A stretch of DNA of 64,000 nt from Solwaraspora sp. WMMA2056 (lineage in GTDB: Bacteria; Actinomycetota; Actinomycetes; Mycobacteriales; Micromonosporaceae), in assembly GCF_030345095.1 (NCBI RefSeq), contig NZ_CP128360.1, positions 3,038,001 to 3,102,000 of the forward strand, read 5' to 3'. Of this stretch, positions 34,867 through 43,365 are shown one piece after another. The translations under genes and the position numbers were made by a program. Numbering within the stretch: position 1 is the first letter of the stretch; each line of letters begins with the position of its first letter. The notes beneath the pieces were generated by a model. It was not told where the DNA came from. It saw nothing but the letters and a program-made list of their open reading frames with translations, and searched no databases.

Positions 34867-35988
34867 GTGGAGATCGTCGACTACCTGCGCATCGCGCGCC
34901 GGCGGCTGTGGCTGCTGGTCGGTGTGCCGGTCCTGGCCGCCGGAGCGGCCGCGACGCTGGTGCTGATCGCCCCGCAGCAGTACACCGCCACCGCCTACGT
35001 GGCCGCCCCGGCCCTGGTGGGCGGGGCCGCCGCGCAGCAGTACACCGGCAACCAGGCCGCCAACCAGTTCGCGGCCGCGTTCAGCGCCGCCGCCACCTCG
35101 CCCCGGGTGGTCGACGAGGTCGCCGCCGACACCGGGGTGGCCGCCAACCGGTTGCGCTCCGGGCTGGCGGTCAGCCAGGTCGGGGCGAGCAGCCAGATGG
35201 AGATCGCGTACACCTCGCCGGACCGCGCGTCGGTCGCCCCGGTGCTCGCCGCGACCACCGAACGCGCGCTGGCCTTCCTCTTCTCCTCGCAGGTCGCGAT
35301 CGCCACCGAGCAGGTCACCGCCGCCAGCACCGACGTGGCCGAGGCGACCGCCGCGATCACCGCCTGGGAGAAGGAGAACAAGGTCACCCAGCCGGACAAG
35401 ATCTACCAGGCGACCCTCAACGAGATGGCCAGCCTGCGGCAGCAGCGGCTGCAGATGCAGGCGGTCGGCAACGGCCGGGGCGCCGACGCCGCCACCGACG
35501 CCATCGAGGCCGGCCAGAAGCAGCTCGACACGATCGGCCCGAAACTGCCCGACTACCAGGCGCTGATCGCCCAACGCGACGCCGCCACCAGCGCGCTCTC
35601 CTCGGCCCGGCAGGGCCTGCAGGCGGCGCGGGCGCAGGTACAGGCCGCCGACCCGGCGGAGGTCGCCAGCGTCGGCGCGGTCCGTGCGGTCTCCCGGACC
35701 ACCAGCCTGATCAACGCCACCGTGCCGGTCGCCGGCGCCGGACTGCTGCTCGCCGTGGTCCTGGTCGCGATGCTGGAACTGCTGGCCCGCAACCGGGCCG
35801 GTGACCCGCCGACGTCGGGCACCGACACCCCGGTGCCGCCGCCGGGGCCGCGCCCCACCGGCGGTGACGAGACCCGGGAGATCCCGGTGGCCCGGGTGGG
35901 CCGGGCCACGCCGGCCGGGCAGCTCTCGCGCGGCGGCGGCCGGGTGTACGGGTCAGGTGGCGCGCTCGAACCGCAGCCGGGGCGGTGA
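34867..35988 (+). CDS. Wzz/chain-length-determinant-like protein
   Basis: Protein of 373 residues. An N-terminal Wzz domain (VDYLRIARRRLWLLVGVPVL, first membrane helix, QQYTATAYVAAPAL) is followed by a long Ala/Gln-rich coiled-coil region (about 130-270). A second membrane helix (NATVPVAGAGLLLAVVLVAM) precedes a Pro-rich cytoplasmic tail. No C-terminal tyrosine-kinase domain is fused. Such proteins set polysaccharide length with Wzy. GTG 34867 is chosen with AGGAG 8 bases upstream. The flippase gene follows after one base. Confidence 0.87.
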   Translation: MEIVDYLRIARRRLWLLVGVPVLAAGAAATLVLIAPQQYTATAYVAAPALVGGAAAQQYTGNQAANQFAAAFSAAATSPRVVDEVAADTGVAANRLRSGLAVSQVGASSQMEIAYTSPDRASVAPVLAATTERALAFLFSSQVAIATEQVTAASTDVAEATAAITAWEKENKVTQPDKIYQATLNEMASLRQQRLQMQAVGNGRGADAATDAIEAGQKQLDTIGPKLPDYQALIAQRDAATSALSSARQGLQAARAQVQAADPAEVASVGAVRAVSRTTSLINATVPVAGAGLLLAVVLVAMLELLARNRAGDPPTSGTDTPVPPPGPRPTGGDETREIPVARVGRATPAGQLSRGGGRVYGSGGALEPQPGR

Positions 35989-35989
35989 C

Positions 35990-37588
35990 GTGCCCGCCGG
36001 GGTCACGCCGTCGACCGCTGGCGCCGAGTCCGGCGACCAGCACATCCGGGGAATGGCCCGCGGCGGCGGACTGAACCTGGTCGGAGCCGTCCTCAACCAG
36101 GGCGCGGTCTTCCTGGTCATGCTGCTGCTGGCCCGGTTCCTCGGGATCAGCGAGGTCGGCCAGTACGCCCAGTGCTACGCGGTGCTGGCCCTGCTCAGCC
36201 TGCTGTCGCTGTCCGGGTTCCGGGCCGGGCTGACCCGGTTCGTCGCCGTACACCTCGCCGACGACGACCCGGCGGCGATCCGTGGCACCATCCGGCTCGG
36301 CCTGGCCATCTCCGCCGGCTCGGCGACCGCGATCGCGGTCGCCCTGGCCCTGGCCGCACCGGCGTTGGCCGCCGCGCTCAACGACCCCGGACTGGTCACC
36401 GGGCTGCGCCTGGTCGCGTTGACCCTGCCGGCGCTGACCGTCTGCGAAGCGGCGCTCGCCGCCACCCGGGGCTGGCGTACCCAGCGCCCGTTCACCCTGA
36501 TCGGGCAGATCTACGAACCGGGTACCCGGCTCCTACTGACCGCCCTGGCCCTGATCCTCGGGGCCGGCGTCACCGGCAGCTACTGGGCGTTGGTCATCGC
36601 CGGCTGGTCGGCCGCCCTGCTGGCCCTCGGCGCCCTGGCCCGGCTGATGCGCAAGGTCGCACCGGGCCCGGTCGTCTACCGGCCCCGGCAACTGTTCAGC
36701 TTCTCCACGGTCAGCTGGCTGTCGTCGCTGTCGTCGACCGGGCTGATCTGGGTCGACACCCTGATGCTGGGCTTCTTCGCCAACGACGAGATCGGCGTCT
36801 ACAACGTCGCCACCCGGCTGGTCACCGTCGCGATCTTCGTCCTCGCGCCGATCAACGCCGCGTTCGGGCCGTACCTCGCGTACCTGCACCACCAGGGGCG
36901 GGCCGACGAGGTACGGCGGATCTACGGTGCCGCGACCGGCTGGGTGGTCCGGCTGTCGCTGCCGGCGTTCGTGGCGCTGCTGGTCTTCCCGGAGAGCCTG
37001 CTGACGGTCTTCGGCGGCGGGTTCGCCGCCGGGGCGGCGGTCACCCTGATCCTCGCCGTCGGGCAGCTGGTCAACGCGGCCACCGGACCGTGCGGCACGG
37101 TGCTGAACATGTCCGGCCGGGTGGCGATCAACATGTACGACAACATCGCCGCCCTGCTGCTGAACATTCTGCTCAACCTCTGGCTGATTCCGGCGTACGG
37201 GATCATCGGCGCGGCGATCTCCTGGGCGATCTCCCTCGCGGTGGTCAACATCGCCCGGGTGCTGCAGGTCCGGGCCCTGATCCACGCGGTGCCGGTCACC
37301 GTCGGCATGCTCAAGGGGTTCGCCGCCGGGCTGGCCGCGTTCGCCGCCGGCCTGGTCGTCCGGCTGCTGCTGCCCGGCTGGCCGGAGCAGCTGCTGGTCG
37401 GGCTGCCGGTGGTGGTGACCGTCTACGTGGGCGTGGTGCTGGCGCTCGGGCTGAGCCGGGAGGACGTCATGGTGCTGCGTACCCTGCGCCGGGGCGGCCG
37501 GCGCGGCGGGGCCGGCCGTCCCGGCGGCGCGGACGGCCAGGACCGGCCCGGTGCACCGGTGGCGAACCTGGAGGAGGCGGCACGATGA
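35990..37588 (+). CDS. Oligosaccharide flippase (Wzx/MOP superfamily)
   Basis: Protein of 532 residues with about 12-14 membrane helices: GGGLNLVGAVLNQGAVFLVM at the start, LARFLGISEVGQYAQCYAVL, WVDTLMLGFFANDEIGVYNV, and IPAYGIIGAAISWAISLAVV. It should flip lipid-linked repeat units across the membrane for the Wzy-like polymerase. The start GTG at 35990 is tentative because no strong ribosome binding site is visible and translation is probably coupled to the Wzz stop. Its end overlaps the sulfotransferase gene by ATGA. Confidence 0.88.
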   Translation: MPAGVTPSTAGAESGDQHIRGMARGGGLNLVGAVLNQGAVFLVMLLLARFLGISEVGQYAQCYAVLALLSLLSLSGFRAGLTRFVAVHLADDDPAAIRGTIRLGLAISAGSATAIAVALALAAPALAAALNDPGLVTGLRLVALTLPALTVCEAALAATRGWRTQRPFTLIGQIYEPGTRLLLTALALILGAGVTGSYWALVIAGWSAALLALGALARLMRKVAPGPVVYRPRQLFSFSTVSWLSSLSSTGLIWVDTLMLGFFANDEIGVYNVATRLVTVAIFVLAPINAAFGPYLAYLHHQGRADEVRRIYGAATGWVVRLSLPAFVALLVFPESLLTVFGGGFAAGAAVTLILAVGQLVNAATGPCGTVLNMSGRVAINMYDNIAALLLNILLNLWLIPAYGIIGAAISWAISLAVVNIARVLQVRALIHAVPVTVGMLKGFAAGLAAFAAGLVVRLLLPGWPEQLLVGLPVVVTVYVGVVLALGLSREDVMVLRTLRRGGRRGGAGRPGGADGQDRPGAPVANLEEAAR

Positions 37589-38436
37589 CCGGCAACCGGG
37601 GGACCACCGACCGGCTGCGCCGTACGGTACGCGGGGCGCGGGCCTGGGCGCGCACGATGGTGCCCGGCCAGCTGGGTGCCCTGCCGGACTTCCTGATCAT
37701 CGGTGGACAACGTTGCGGCACCACCTCGTTGCACCACTATCTCGCCGCCCATCCGCAGGTGCGCCCGGCCACCGGCAAGGAACTGCAGTACTTCAGCATC
37801 CACCACGGACGCGGGGAACGCTGGTATCAGGCGCACTTCCCGGCCCGCCCGGCCGGGGTCCGCAGCTTCGAGGCCAGCCCGTACTACCTGTTTCACCCGA
37901 GCGTGCCGGCCCGGGTCGCCACCGACCTGCCGCAGGCCCGCTGCATCGCCCTGCTACGCGACCCGGTCGAGCGGGCCTACTCGCACTACCTGCACACCCG
38001 CTCGTACGGCGCCGAACCACTGTCGTTCGCCGACGCGGTCGCCGCCGAGGAGCGGCGGCTGGCCGACGCGCTGCGCGACGGGCCGGGCAGTCCGGCCGCG
38101 CACACCGCGCTGCGCAACCACTCGTACCTGGCCCGGGGCCGTTACGCCGAGCAGTTGCAACGCTGGTACGCCGTACTGCCGGCGGACCGGCTGCTGGTGC
38201 TGCGCAGCGAGGACATGTACGCCGACCCGGCCGGCGCCTACGACCGGGTGCTGCGCTTCCTCGACCTGGATCCGTTCACCCCGGCGGGGTTCGCCCAGCA
38301 CACCCGGCGGACCGACCGGGGGCCGGGGGAGTTGACCGACTCGCTACGCACCCAGCTCGGCGACTACTTCGCCCCGTACAACGCCGACCTCGCCGACCTG
38401 CTCGGCTGGCCGCACACCTGGTCGCCCCGGAGCTGA
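37585..38436 (+). CDS. Sulfotransferase (1 of 5)
   Basis: Protein of 283 residues. The PAPS 5'-phosphosulfate loop is DFLIIGGQRCGTTSLHHYLA. The 3'-phosphate-binding region is CIALLRDPVERAYSHYLHTR, with the conserved Arg and Ser. RGRYAEQLQRWYAVLPADRL and VLRSEDMYADPAGAYDRVL are typical of heparan-sulfate-type transferases. It would sulfate a sugar hydroxyl using PAPS. ATGA overlap with the flippase places it in the polysaccharide operon. Confidence 0.9.
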   Translation: MTGNRGTTDRLRRTVRGARAWARTMVPGQLGALPDFLIIGGQRCGTTSLHHYLAAHPQVRPATGKELQYFSIHHGRGERWYQAHFPARPAGVRSFEASPYYLFHPSVPARVATDLPQARCIALLRDPVERAYSHYLHTRSYGAEPLSFADAVAAEERRLADALRDGPGSPAAHTALRNHSYLARGRYAEQLQRWYAVLPADRLLVLRSEDMYADPAGAYDRVLRFLDLDPFTPAGFAQHTRRTDRGPGELTDSLRTQLGDYFAPYNADLADLLGWPHTWSPRS

Positions 38437-38523
38437 CCGGCGCGTGGTCGCGGTTCACCGATGCCGGCCGGGCTTGCCGCTGGCTGAGACACTGGGTGTC
38501 TCCGGCCAGAGTGGAGGTTGTCA

Positions 38524-38991
38524 GTGCCGACGCGACCCCGTAGGCCGCCGGGTGCCGTTGCCTCTTTGCTGCTCGTGTTCTGCGGGGTGGTGGCGGTCTC
38601 CTGCGCCCTGTGTGTGACGGGCACCGTGCTGGAGCTCCGCAAGGATCCGCTGCAGCAGACGGGGGAGCGGGTGTTCACCGATCGGGCGCAGCGGCTCAGC
38701 CGGGAGGTGAGCCTGCTGCCGGCGGACGATCCACCGGCCGGACACGTCGACCGGATCGTCGCCGTCGTCGAGGGCCGCGAACGGCCGCAACTCGGGCTCA
38801 CCGGCCGGGTCTATCTGGTCGACGTGTCCGGCGACCACGGTCGGGTGGAGGCGACCTTCGCCGAGTACGTGTCGTCCGGCGGCGGCTGGTTCTCCGAGGA
38901 CGGCGAGGTGACCGTGTGCGTCAGGTGGGACGTCTACCGGAAGTCCACCGTCTACTCGGACATCACGACGAAGGCGGTGTCCTGCCCGTAG
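38524..38991 (+). CDS. Hypothetical membrane-anchored protein
   Basis: Protein of 155 residues: a short Arg/Pro-rich N-terminus, one hydrophobic segment (VASLLLVFCGVVAVSCALCV), then an extracytoplasmic domain of about 120 residues with no recognised family and one C-terminal Cys (KAVSCP). GTG 38524 has GGAGG 6 bases upstream. It lies 87 bases after the sulfotransferase and may be the last gene of that operon. Confidence 0.65.
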   Translation: MPTRPRRPPGAVASLLLVFCGVVAVSCALCVTGTVLELRKDPLQQTGERVFTDRAQRLSREVSLLPADDPPAGHVDRIVAVVEGRERPQLGLTGRVYLVDVSGDHGRVEATFAEYVSSGGGWFSEDGEVTVCVRWDVYRKSTVYSDITTKAVSCP

Positions 38992-39031
38992 CAACCTCGT
39001 TCACCTGTGCGGCCGATCGAGTGACGTCGCC

Positions 39032-39223
39032 TCAGCGGCGGGAGCGGAGCGCGTAGACCGCGTACCTGCCGGTTCCACTGTCCACCTCGGCTATCTTGAG
39101 GTCGGTGACCGGTACGGCGAACCGCTGCCCGACCCCGCCGCTGCCGGCGTCGGCCCACACCTCGACCGTCCCGCTCGCGGGTAGCTCCCGTGGGCCGACC
39201 ACCAACACCTGACCGCTCGCCAT
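39032..39223 (-). CDS. Hypothetical protein, 63 residues
   Basis: Small beta-rich protein (GQVLVVGPRELPASGTVEVW, DSGTGRYAVYALRSRR) with no recognised family. ATG 39223 has AGGAG 8 bases upstream, which makes it a credible gene despite its size. It is divergent from the HTH regulator at 39385; the shared region carries four TGTCGCC boxes, so the regulator may control both genes. Confidence 0.6.
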   Translation of the reverse strand: MASGQVLVVGPRELPASGTVEVWADAGSGGVGQRFAVPVTDLKIAEVDSGTGRYAVYALRSRR

Positions 39224-39287
39224 AACGCGTCTCCTGTTTGCTCCGCGCCGGTGATGCTCTGCTGGCCGCCATGAGGACAACTCGATG

Positions 39288-39355
39288 ATGTCGCCGAAGT
39301 GTCGCCTCGCGCGACGGCGTTCGGGACGACGTTCCGGCGACATAGTGGGCGACAT
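39288..39355. promoter_or_regulatory. Four TGTCGCC boxes in a divergent promoter
   Basis: ATGTCGCC at 39288-39295 and GTGTCGCC at 39299-39306 are direct repeats 11 bases apart. Their reverse complement GGCGACAT occurs at 39336-39343 and 39348-39355, 12 bases apart. The two pairs face each other across about 30 bases. The last copy overlaps the expected -35 position for the regulator gene. This is a strong candidate operator for the HTH protein. Confidence 0.6.
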
Positions 39356-39372
39356 TTCGGCGTCACGGGCGC

Positions 39373-39378
39373 TAGGAT
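39373..39378 (+). promoter_or_regulatory. -10 element for a leaderless regulator transcript
   Basis: TAGGAT ends 6 bases before the ATG at 39385 and no Shine-Dalgarno is present, so transcription probably begins at or next to the start codon. GCGACA at 39349-39354, 18 bases upstream, is a weak -35 and lies in the operator array. Confidence 0.5.
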
Positions 39379-39384
39379 CGTCCA

Positions 39385-40170
39385 ATGACGATCACGCCGA
39401 ACGCGACGCTGCGGGCCGTGCGAATTGGTCTGCTCATGAGCCAGGATGATTTCGCCCGGGCGTTGCGCCAGGCCGGCGATCGCGCCGGAGTGCCCAACGA
39501 TGCCAACAAGCGCCTCGTGCAACGCTGGGAGGCTGGGGCCATCACGTCACCCCGACCGGCGTACGCGCGTGCCTTGGAGTCCGTCACCGGCCTGCCGATC
39601 GCCTCGCTCGGCTTCACCGTGGCCGTACCGCACGCCCGCGCTGCTGACGACGGCCAGAGCAGCCGTGACCTGGCTACTCCGGAGACCGTCACCCCATCGG
39701 TGCCGAGCGGCGGGCCGGCCCCGCGTACCGCGCCGACCGGCAACTACTCCGGGGTGTGGCTGTCCCGGTACGAGTACCACAGCTCAGGTCGTGGTGCCAT
39801 GTTCACCGGTCGGCACTACGTGGTGCTGCTGCAGCACGGCGACCGGCTCACCGTACGCAGTCTGCCCGGATCCTCCGACGCGCCACTCACCATGGACCTC
39901 ACCGTCGACGGCAACGTGGTCACCGGGACCTGGGTCGAGCAGACCGCGCCACAGGGCTACTACCGGGGTGCCCGCTACCACGGTGCGATTCAGCTCCTGG
40001 CCGAGCCGACCGGGCGTCGGCTGAGCGGCAAGTGGATCGGATTCGGCAAGGAGATGGACGTCAACACCGGCCCGTGGGAGCTGATCTTCCAGGACGCCAG
40101 TACGAACAAGGCGACTCTGGCGGCCTACGACCGCCGCCCCGCGCCGGAGCAGCCGACCGCTGCCTCATGA
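39385..40170 (+). CDS. Helix-turn-helix regulator with a C-terminal beta domain
   Basis: Protein of 261 residues. The N-terminal 75 residues form an XRE-like HTH (LRAVRIGLLMSQDDFARALR, VQRWEAGAITSPRPAYARAL). A Pro/Ser-rich linker (about 85-118) follows. The C-terminal domain is rich in aromatic beta strands (YSGVWLSRYEYHSSG, GRHYVVLLQHGDRLTVRSLP, DGNVVTGTWVEQTAPQGYY, GRRLSGKWIGFGK) and resembles a small ligand-binding barrel. I know this architecture from actinobacteria but not its ligand. Leaderless start at ATG 39385. The stop codon lies inside the long hairpin at 40166. Confidence 0.82.
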   Translation: MTITPNATLRAVRIGLLMSQDDFARALRQAGDRAGVPNDANKRLVQRWEAGAITSPRPAYARALESVTGLPIASLGFTVAVPHARAADDGQSSRDLATPETVTPSVPSGGPAPRTAPTGNYSGVWLSRYEYHSSGRGAMFTGRHYVVLLQHGDRLTVRSLPGSSDAPLTMDLTVDGNVVTGTWVEQTAPQGYYRGARYHGAIQLLAEPTGRRLSGKWIGFGKEMDVNTGPWELIFQDASTNKATLAAYDRRPAPEQPTAAS

Positions 40171-40232
40171 TCAGTTGTCGTATCTACGGCCGACACGCCG
40201 TTGCGAGCCCGTAAATACGACAACTGATCATG
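40166..40232. terminator. Long hairpin over the regulator stop codon
   Basis: An 18-base arm (40166-40183) is exactly complementary to 40215-40232. After one mismatch five more pairs follow (TACGG / CCGTA), leaving a loop of about 20 bases. The arms are only about 40% GC, unlike the other terminators here. It could be a terminator or a small palindromic repeat element. Confidence 0.5.
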
Positions 40233-40349
40233 ACGGACCGATAGCACATCACCGAGGCCGGCGCCGCCCGCTCCACAGCCGAGCGTTTGTCCACAACCAA
40301 CACGCATCCGGTCGTGCCACAGACTGCTGCCGGGGCATCGTCGACGGTC

Positions 40350-41294
40350 ATGGACCCAGTGCTCGACGCACTCCTGCGCCGTACCGGGGGAGTGGTGACC
40401 CGCAACCAGGTGTCCCAGGTGCTGCCCCGCTGGGCACTGGAGAACGCGGTCGCCGCCGGCCGGCTCCGCCACGTGCTGCCGACCGTCTACGTCGCCACCG
40501 ACCTGCTCGACCACAACCGTTCCGGAGCTCCGCAACTGAGCGATCTCGGACCGCAGTCGCGACGACGTGCGGTACTGGCCTACGCCGACGGTAGGGCCGC
40601 GTTCAGCCACACCACCGCACTCGAGCTCTGGGGGCTGCGCCGGCAACCCGCTGACGAGGCACTGCACCTGACGGTGCCGTACGGCGCGGGCATGCGCAGC
40701 CGGGCCGGGCTGACGGTGCACCACCGGCGGGGGTTCGTCGTCGGTCCGCCGCAGGTGGTGGTGCGGGGCGGAGAACCGGTGGTACGGCTGGAGCGGAGTC
40801 TTGTCGAGTCCTGGCCGCTGCTGCCGGCCGCCGACCGGCCGGCTCCGCTGATCCGAGCCGTCAACGACAGGTGGACGAACGCGGGCCGGCTCATAGCGGC
40901 CCTCGACGAGCTGCCCCGGCTCACCGACCGGGCCGCGTTGTGGACGCTACTGGCGAAGCTGGCCGCCGGCTGCCGCAGCCAGTTGGAGATCTGGGGACAC
41001 GATCACGTCTTCGTCGGCGCCGGCATGCCCGCGTTCCGACGCCAGCAGATGGTCCGGGTCGACGGCGGCCGCACCGTCTACCTGGACGTGTACGCCGAAC
41101 GGGAACGGGTCGACTTCGAGCTCGACGGGGCGGCGTCGCACGGCAGCCCAGCCCAGCGTGAGATCGATCTGCGGCGCGACGCGCTGCTCGCGGCCGCCGG
41201 CATCCAGGTGGTCCGGTTCGCGCACCGCCGCCTGATCCACGAACCGCAGCAGGTCCGCCGGGAGATCTTGGCCATCCTCGACCGCCGCCGCTGA
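40350..41294 (+). CDS. AbiEi-like / DUF559-domain protein
   Basis: Protein of 314 residues. The N-terminal part (DALLRRTGGVVTRNQVSQVL, RWALENAVAAGRLRHVLPTV) resembles the winged helix of AbiEi-type antitoxin-like proteins. The C-terminal part carries a DUF559/Vsr-like endonuclease fold: VYLDVYAERERVDFELDG and REIDLRRDALLAAAGIQVVR followed by FAHRRL. No toxin partner gene is adjacent. This family is common and multi-copy in actinomycetes with no proven function. ATG 40350 is chosen by homologue-like start MDPVLDAL; a TTG at 40287 would add 21 residues. Confidence 0.75.
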   Translation: MDPVLDALLRRTGGVVTRNQVSQVLPRWALENAVAAGRLRHVLPTVYVATDLLDHNRSGAPQLSDLGPQSRRRAVLAYADGRAAFSHTTALELWGLRRQPADEALHLTVPYGAGMRSRAGLTVHHRRGFVVGPPQVVVRGGEPVVRLERSLVESWPLLPAADRPAPLIRAVNDRWTNAGRLIAALDELPRLTDRAALWTLLAKLAAGCRSQLEIWGHDHVFVGAGMPAFRRQQMVRVDGGRTVYLDVYAERERVDFELDGAASHGSPAQREIDLRRDALLAAAGIQVVRFAHRRLIHEPQQVRREILAILDRRR

Positions 41295-41300
41295 TGCGGC

Positions 41301-41762
41301 TCAGTGCCGGCCGACGCTCACCTCGGCGGCGAAGAACCGTTCCAGGAACTCTGCCTGTTCCGCCAGCGTGCCGGGCGGGACGCTGCGAAACCAGCCCACC
41401 TCGTCAGCCTGCTCGTCGGCGGTCAGCCGGTCGCCGCTCGGCGTCGCTTCGAACGCGATGCCAACAGGCCAGCCACGGTACCCCTCCCGCAACAGTGACG
41501 GGTACTCGATGTATCCGAGCATTCGGCCAACCGTCACGGCAACCCCGAGTTCGCGCCGGGCGACCCGCCGGACCGCGTCGTGGAGGTGTTCGCCGAAGTA
41601 CACCGTCCCACCGGGTAGGTGCCATTTCCCCTGGGCCGGCGGAACAGCCCGCCTGGTCAGCACGACACCGCGAGAGTCGACGCACACCACCTCGGCGGTC
41701 AGTCGCGGCACTCTGCCGTAGATGTCGGCGAACTCGGCGGCCGAGAACGGATGCTTCTCCAC
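41301..41762 (-). CDS. NUDIX hydrolase resembling GDP-mannose mannosyl hydrolase
   Basis: Protein of 153 residues. The core PAQGKWHLPGGTVYFGEHLH with DAVRRVARRELGVAV matches the Nudix box only partly: the canonical RE..EE reads RVARRE, lacking the first Glu. That variant is characteristic of GDP-mannose mannosyl hydrolases, as is the PAQG.W.LPGG lead-in. It may hydrolyse a GDP-sugar, which would fit the polysaccharide neighbours. GTG 41762 is the first reasonable start; the longer frame upstream is His/Arg-rich and not conserved-looking. It lies downstream of the GH-A lipoprotein on the same strand. Confidence 0.8.
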   Translation of the reverse strand: MEKHPFSAAEFADIYGRVPRLTAEVVCVDSRGVVLTRRAVPPAQGKWHLPGGTVYFGEHLHDAVRRVARRELGVAVTVGRMLGYIEYPSLLREGYRGWPVGIAFEATPSGDRLTADEQADEVGWFRSVPPGTLAEQAEFLERFFAAEVSVGRH

Positions 41763-41850
41763 CTGACCGACATTACTTTCACCCTGCGGGACCCGGTCCG
41801 CGAGGTCGGGGATCGTGCTGTGTCTGTGTCGGTGTCGGTGATGATCCGTC

Positions 41851-43365
41851 TCAGTCGACGTCGGCGAGGATCGATTCGGGGGTGCCGGTGGCCCGCAGCA
41901 GTATCGGGCGGTCCGAAATGGTGACCTCGGCACCGGCCGGGGTGAGCGTGGCTCCGGCCGCACCCGTGCGCAGGCTCGGCACCGGCGCGACCCGTAGCTC
42001 GTCGTTGAACTCGCTCGACCAGACGACCAGGGTGCTCTCCGCGCCCTGCTGGAACGCCACCCCGATCAGCCCGTCCCGCCGAACCGGGGTGACGGTGGCA
42101 CCCCGCGCCGCGATCGCCAGACCTTCGAACATCCGGCCGGCCTCCCGTTCCGTACCGTCGGGTTCCAGCAGCCCGTAACGGACCTCGCTGCCGGCCCGGT
42201 TGTTCGGGTTGTAGCCCAGCGGCAGCCACATCACCTGCCGGATGCCGCCGGCCAGCAGCATCGTGGAGACCTTGACGACCTCCTCGGCCCGGCTGATGTC
42301 GTCGCCGTCGCCGTCGCGCCAGAACTGCCCGACCTCCCACGCCTCGATCGGTACGTCGGCCGGGTTCTCCGCCGCCAGGTAGTCCAGCAGCGCCGGTACG
42401 CCCTCGAAGTGTTCGTAGTAGTGCACCTGCCGCAGCTGTACGACGCCGTCGTCGATCAGCTGCTCGGTGGCGGCCAGGAAGGCGACGTTGCGGACGTTGG
42501 TCTCGTTGTCGAGCGCGGTACGCAGCGTCTCGATCGTCTCCACCTGCGGGATCTTGCGGCCACGGGTGCCGATGCGACGCTGGAAGTAGGCGTTGTAGGC
42601 GGCGATGGCCTCGTCGTCGCGGCCGGCGCGGACCAACCGGTCGACCACCCCGAAGCCGTACGCCACGCTGCTGATGCCGGAGTCGACCACCACGGCGTCC
42701 GGGTCGGCGGCGTGGACCGCCTCGGCGGCCGCAGTGACCAGGGTGACGTACTCCTCGGGGGTGCCGCGCCAGTACTGCTGGGCGTTGACCTCGTTCTCGA
42801 TCGCGTACTGCCGCACGCCGTAGGGCGCGTAGCGGCGCACCACCTCGCCGACGAACCGCTGGTAGGCGGCCATGTCCAGCGGCATCGTCGACTCGGTCTT
42901 GTTCGCCTCGCCGCGCGGGAACTCCGGTGTGCCGCCGGTGGCCCAGCACATCTCGGTCCGGATCTTGATGTTGAGTGCGATGCCGAGGTCCTGGCTGCGC
43001 TGGGCGATCCGGTCCAGCGCCGTCCAGTCCGGCCGGCCGGCGACCGGCTCGATGCTGCACCAGCTGATCTCGTGGTACGTCGCGGAGCCGGACAGTTTGC
43101 GCAGGTACGGCAGGAACTCGTCGTAGCGGTTCCAGTCCCAGTGCGCACCGAACGGGTGGGTGTCGGCGGGGTACGGCGGCAGGTCCGGCAACGGTGCGCC
43201 GGTCGGCGGCGGCGGGGTGGGGCTGACGTCGGAGTCGCCGCTGGTGCAGCCGGCCAGCAGCAGCAGTACGCCGAGCGCCGCCGCGACGGCGCGCCGGCCT
43301 ACGGCGTTGCGCCGGCCTACGGCGTTGCGCCGGCCTGCAGCGTCGCGTCGGGCCACGACGCTCAC
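41851..43365 (-). CDS. GH-A clan (GH39-like) glycoside hydrolase lipoprotein
   Basis: Protein of 504 residues. An Arg-rich N-terminus with a threefold GRRNAV-like repeat leads to a lipobox LLAGC near residue 33, so it is anchored outside. The mature TIM barrel shows FGAHWDWNRYDEFLPYLRKL, SWCSIEPVAGRPDWTALDRI, the acid/base RQYAIENEVNAQQYW (NE motif) and the likely nucleophile PIEAWEVGQFWRDG. A C-terminal beta domain follows. It could trim or release the local polysaccharide. GTG 43365 overlaps the sulfotransferase stop (GTGA). Confidence 0.85.
   Translation of the reverse strand: MSVVARRDAAGRRNAVGRRNAVGRRAVAAALGVLLLLAGCTSGDSDVSPTPPPPTGAPLPDLPPYPADTHPFGAHWDWNRYDEFLPYLRKLSGSATYHEISWCSIEPVAGRPDWTALDRIAQRSQDLGIALNIKIRTEMCWATGGTPEFPRGEANKTESTMPLDMAAYQRFVGEVVRRYAPYGVRQYAIENEVNAQQYWRGTPEEYVTLVTAAAEAVHAADPDAVVVDSGISSVAYGFGVVDRLVRAGRDDEAIAAYNAYFQRRIGTRGRKIPQVETIETLRTALDNETNVRNVAFLAATEQLIDDGVVQLRQVHYYEHFEGVPALLDYLAAENPADVPIEAWEVGQFWRDGDGDDISRAEEVVKVSTMLLAGGIRQVMWLPLGYNPNNRAGSEVRYGLLEPDGTEREAGRMFEGLAIAARGATVTPVRRDGLIGVAFQQGAESTLVVWSSEFNDELRVAPVPSLRTGAAGATLTPAGAEVTISDRPILLRATGTPESILADVD

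Noticed and set aside
43290-43350. Repeated CGGCCTACGGCGTTGCGC units as a regulatory repeat
   Set aside because: They lie inside the start of the GH-A lipoprotein gene and encode its GRRNAV-like repeat in frame; a coding expansion.
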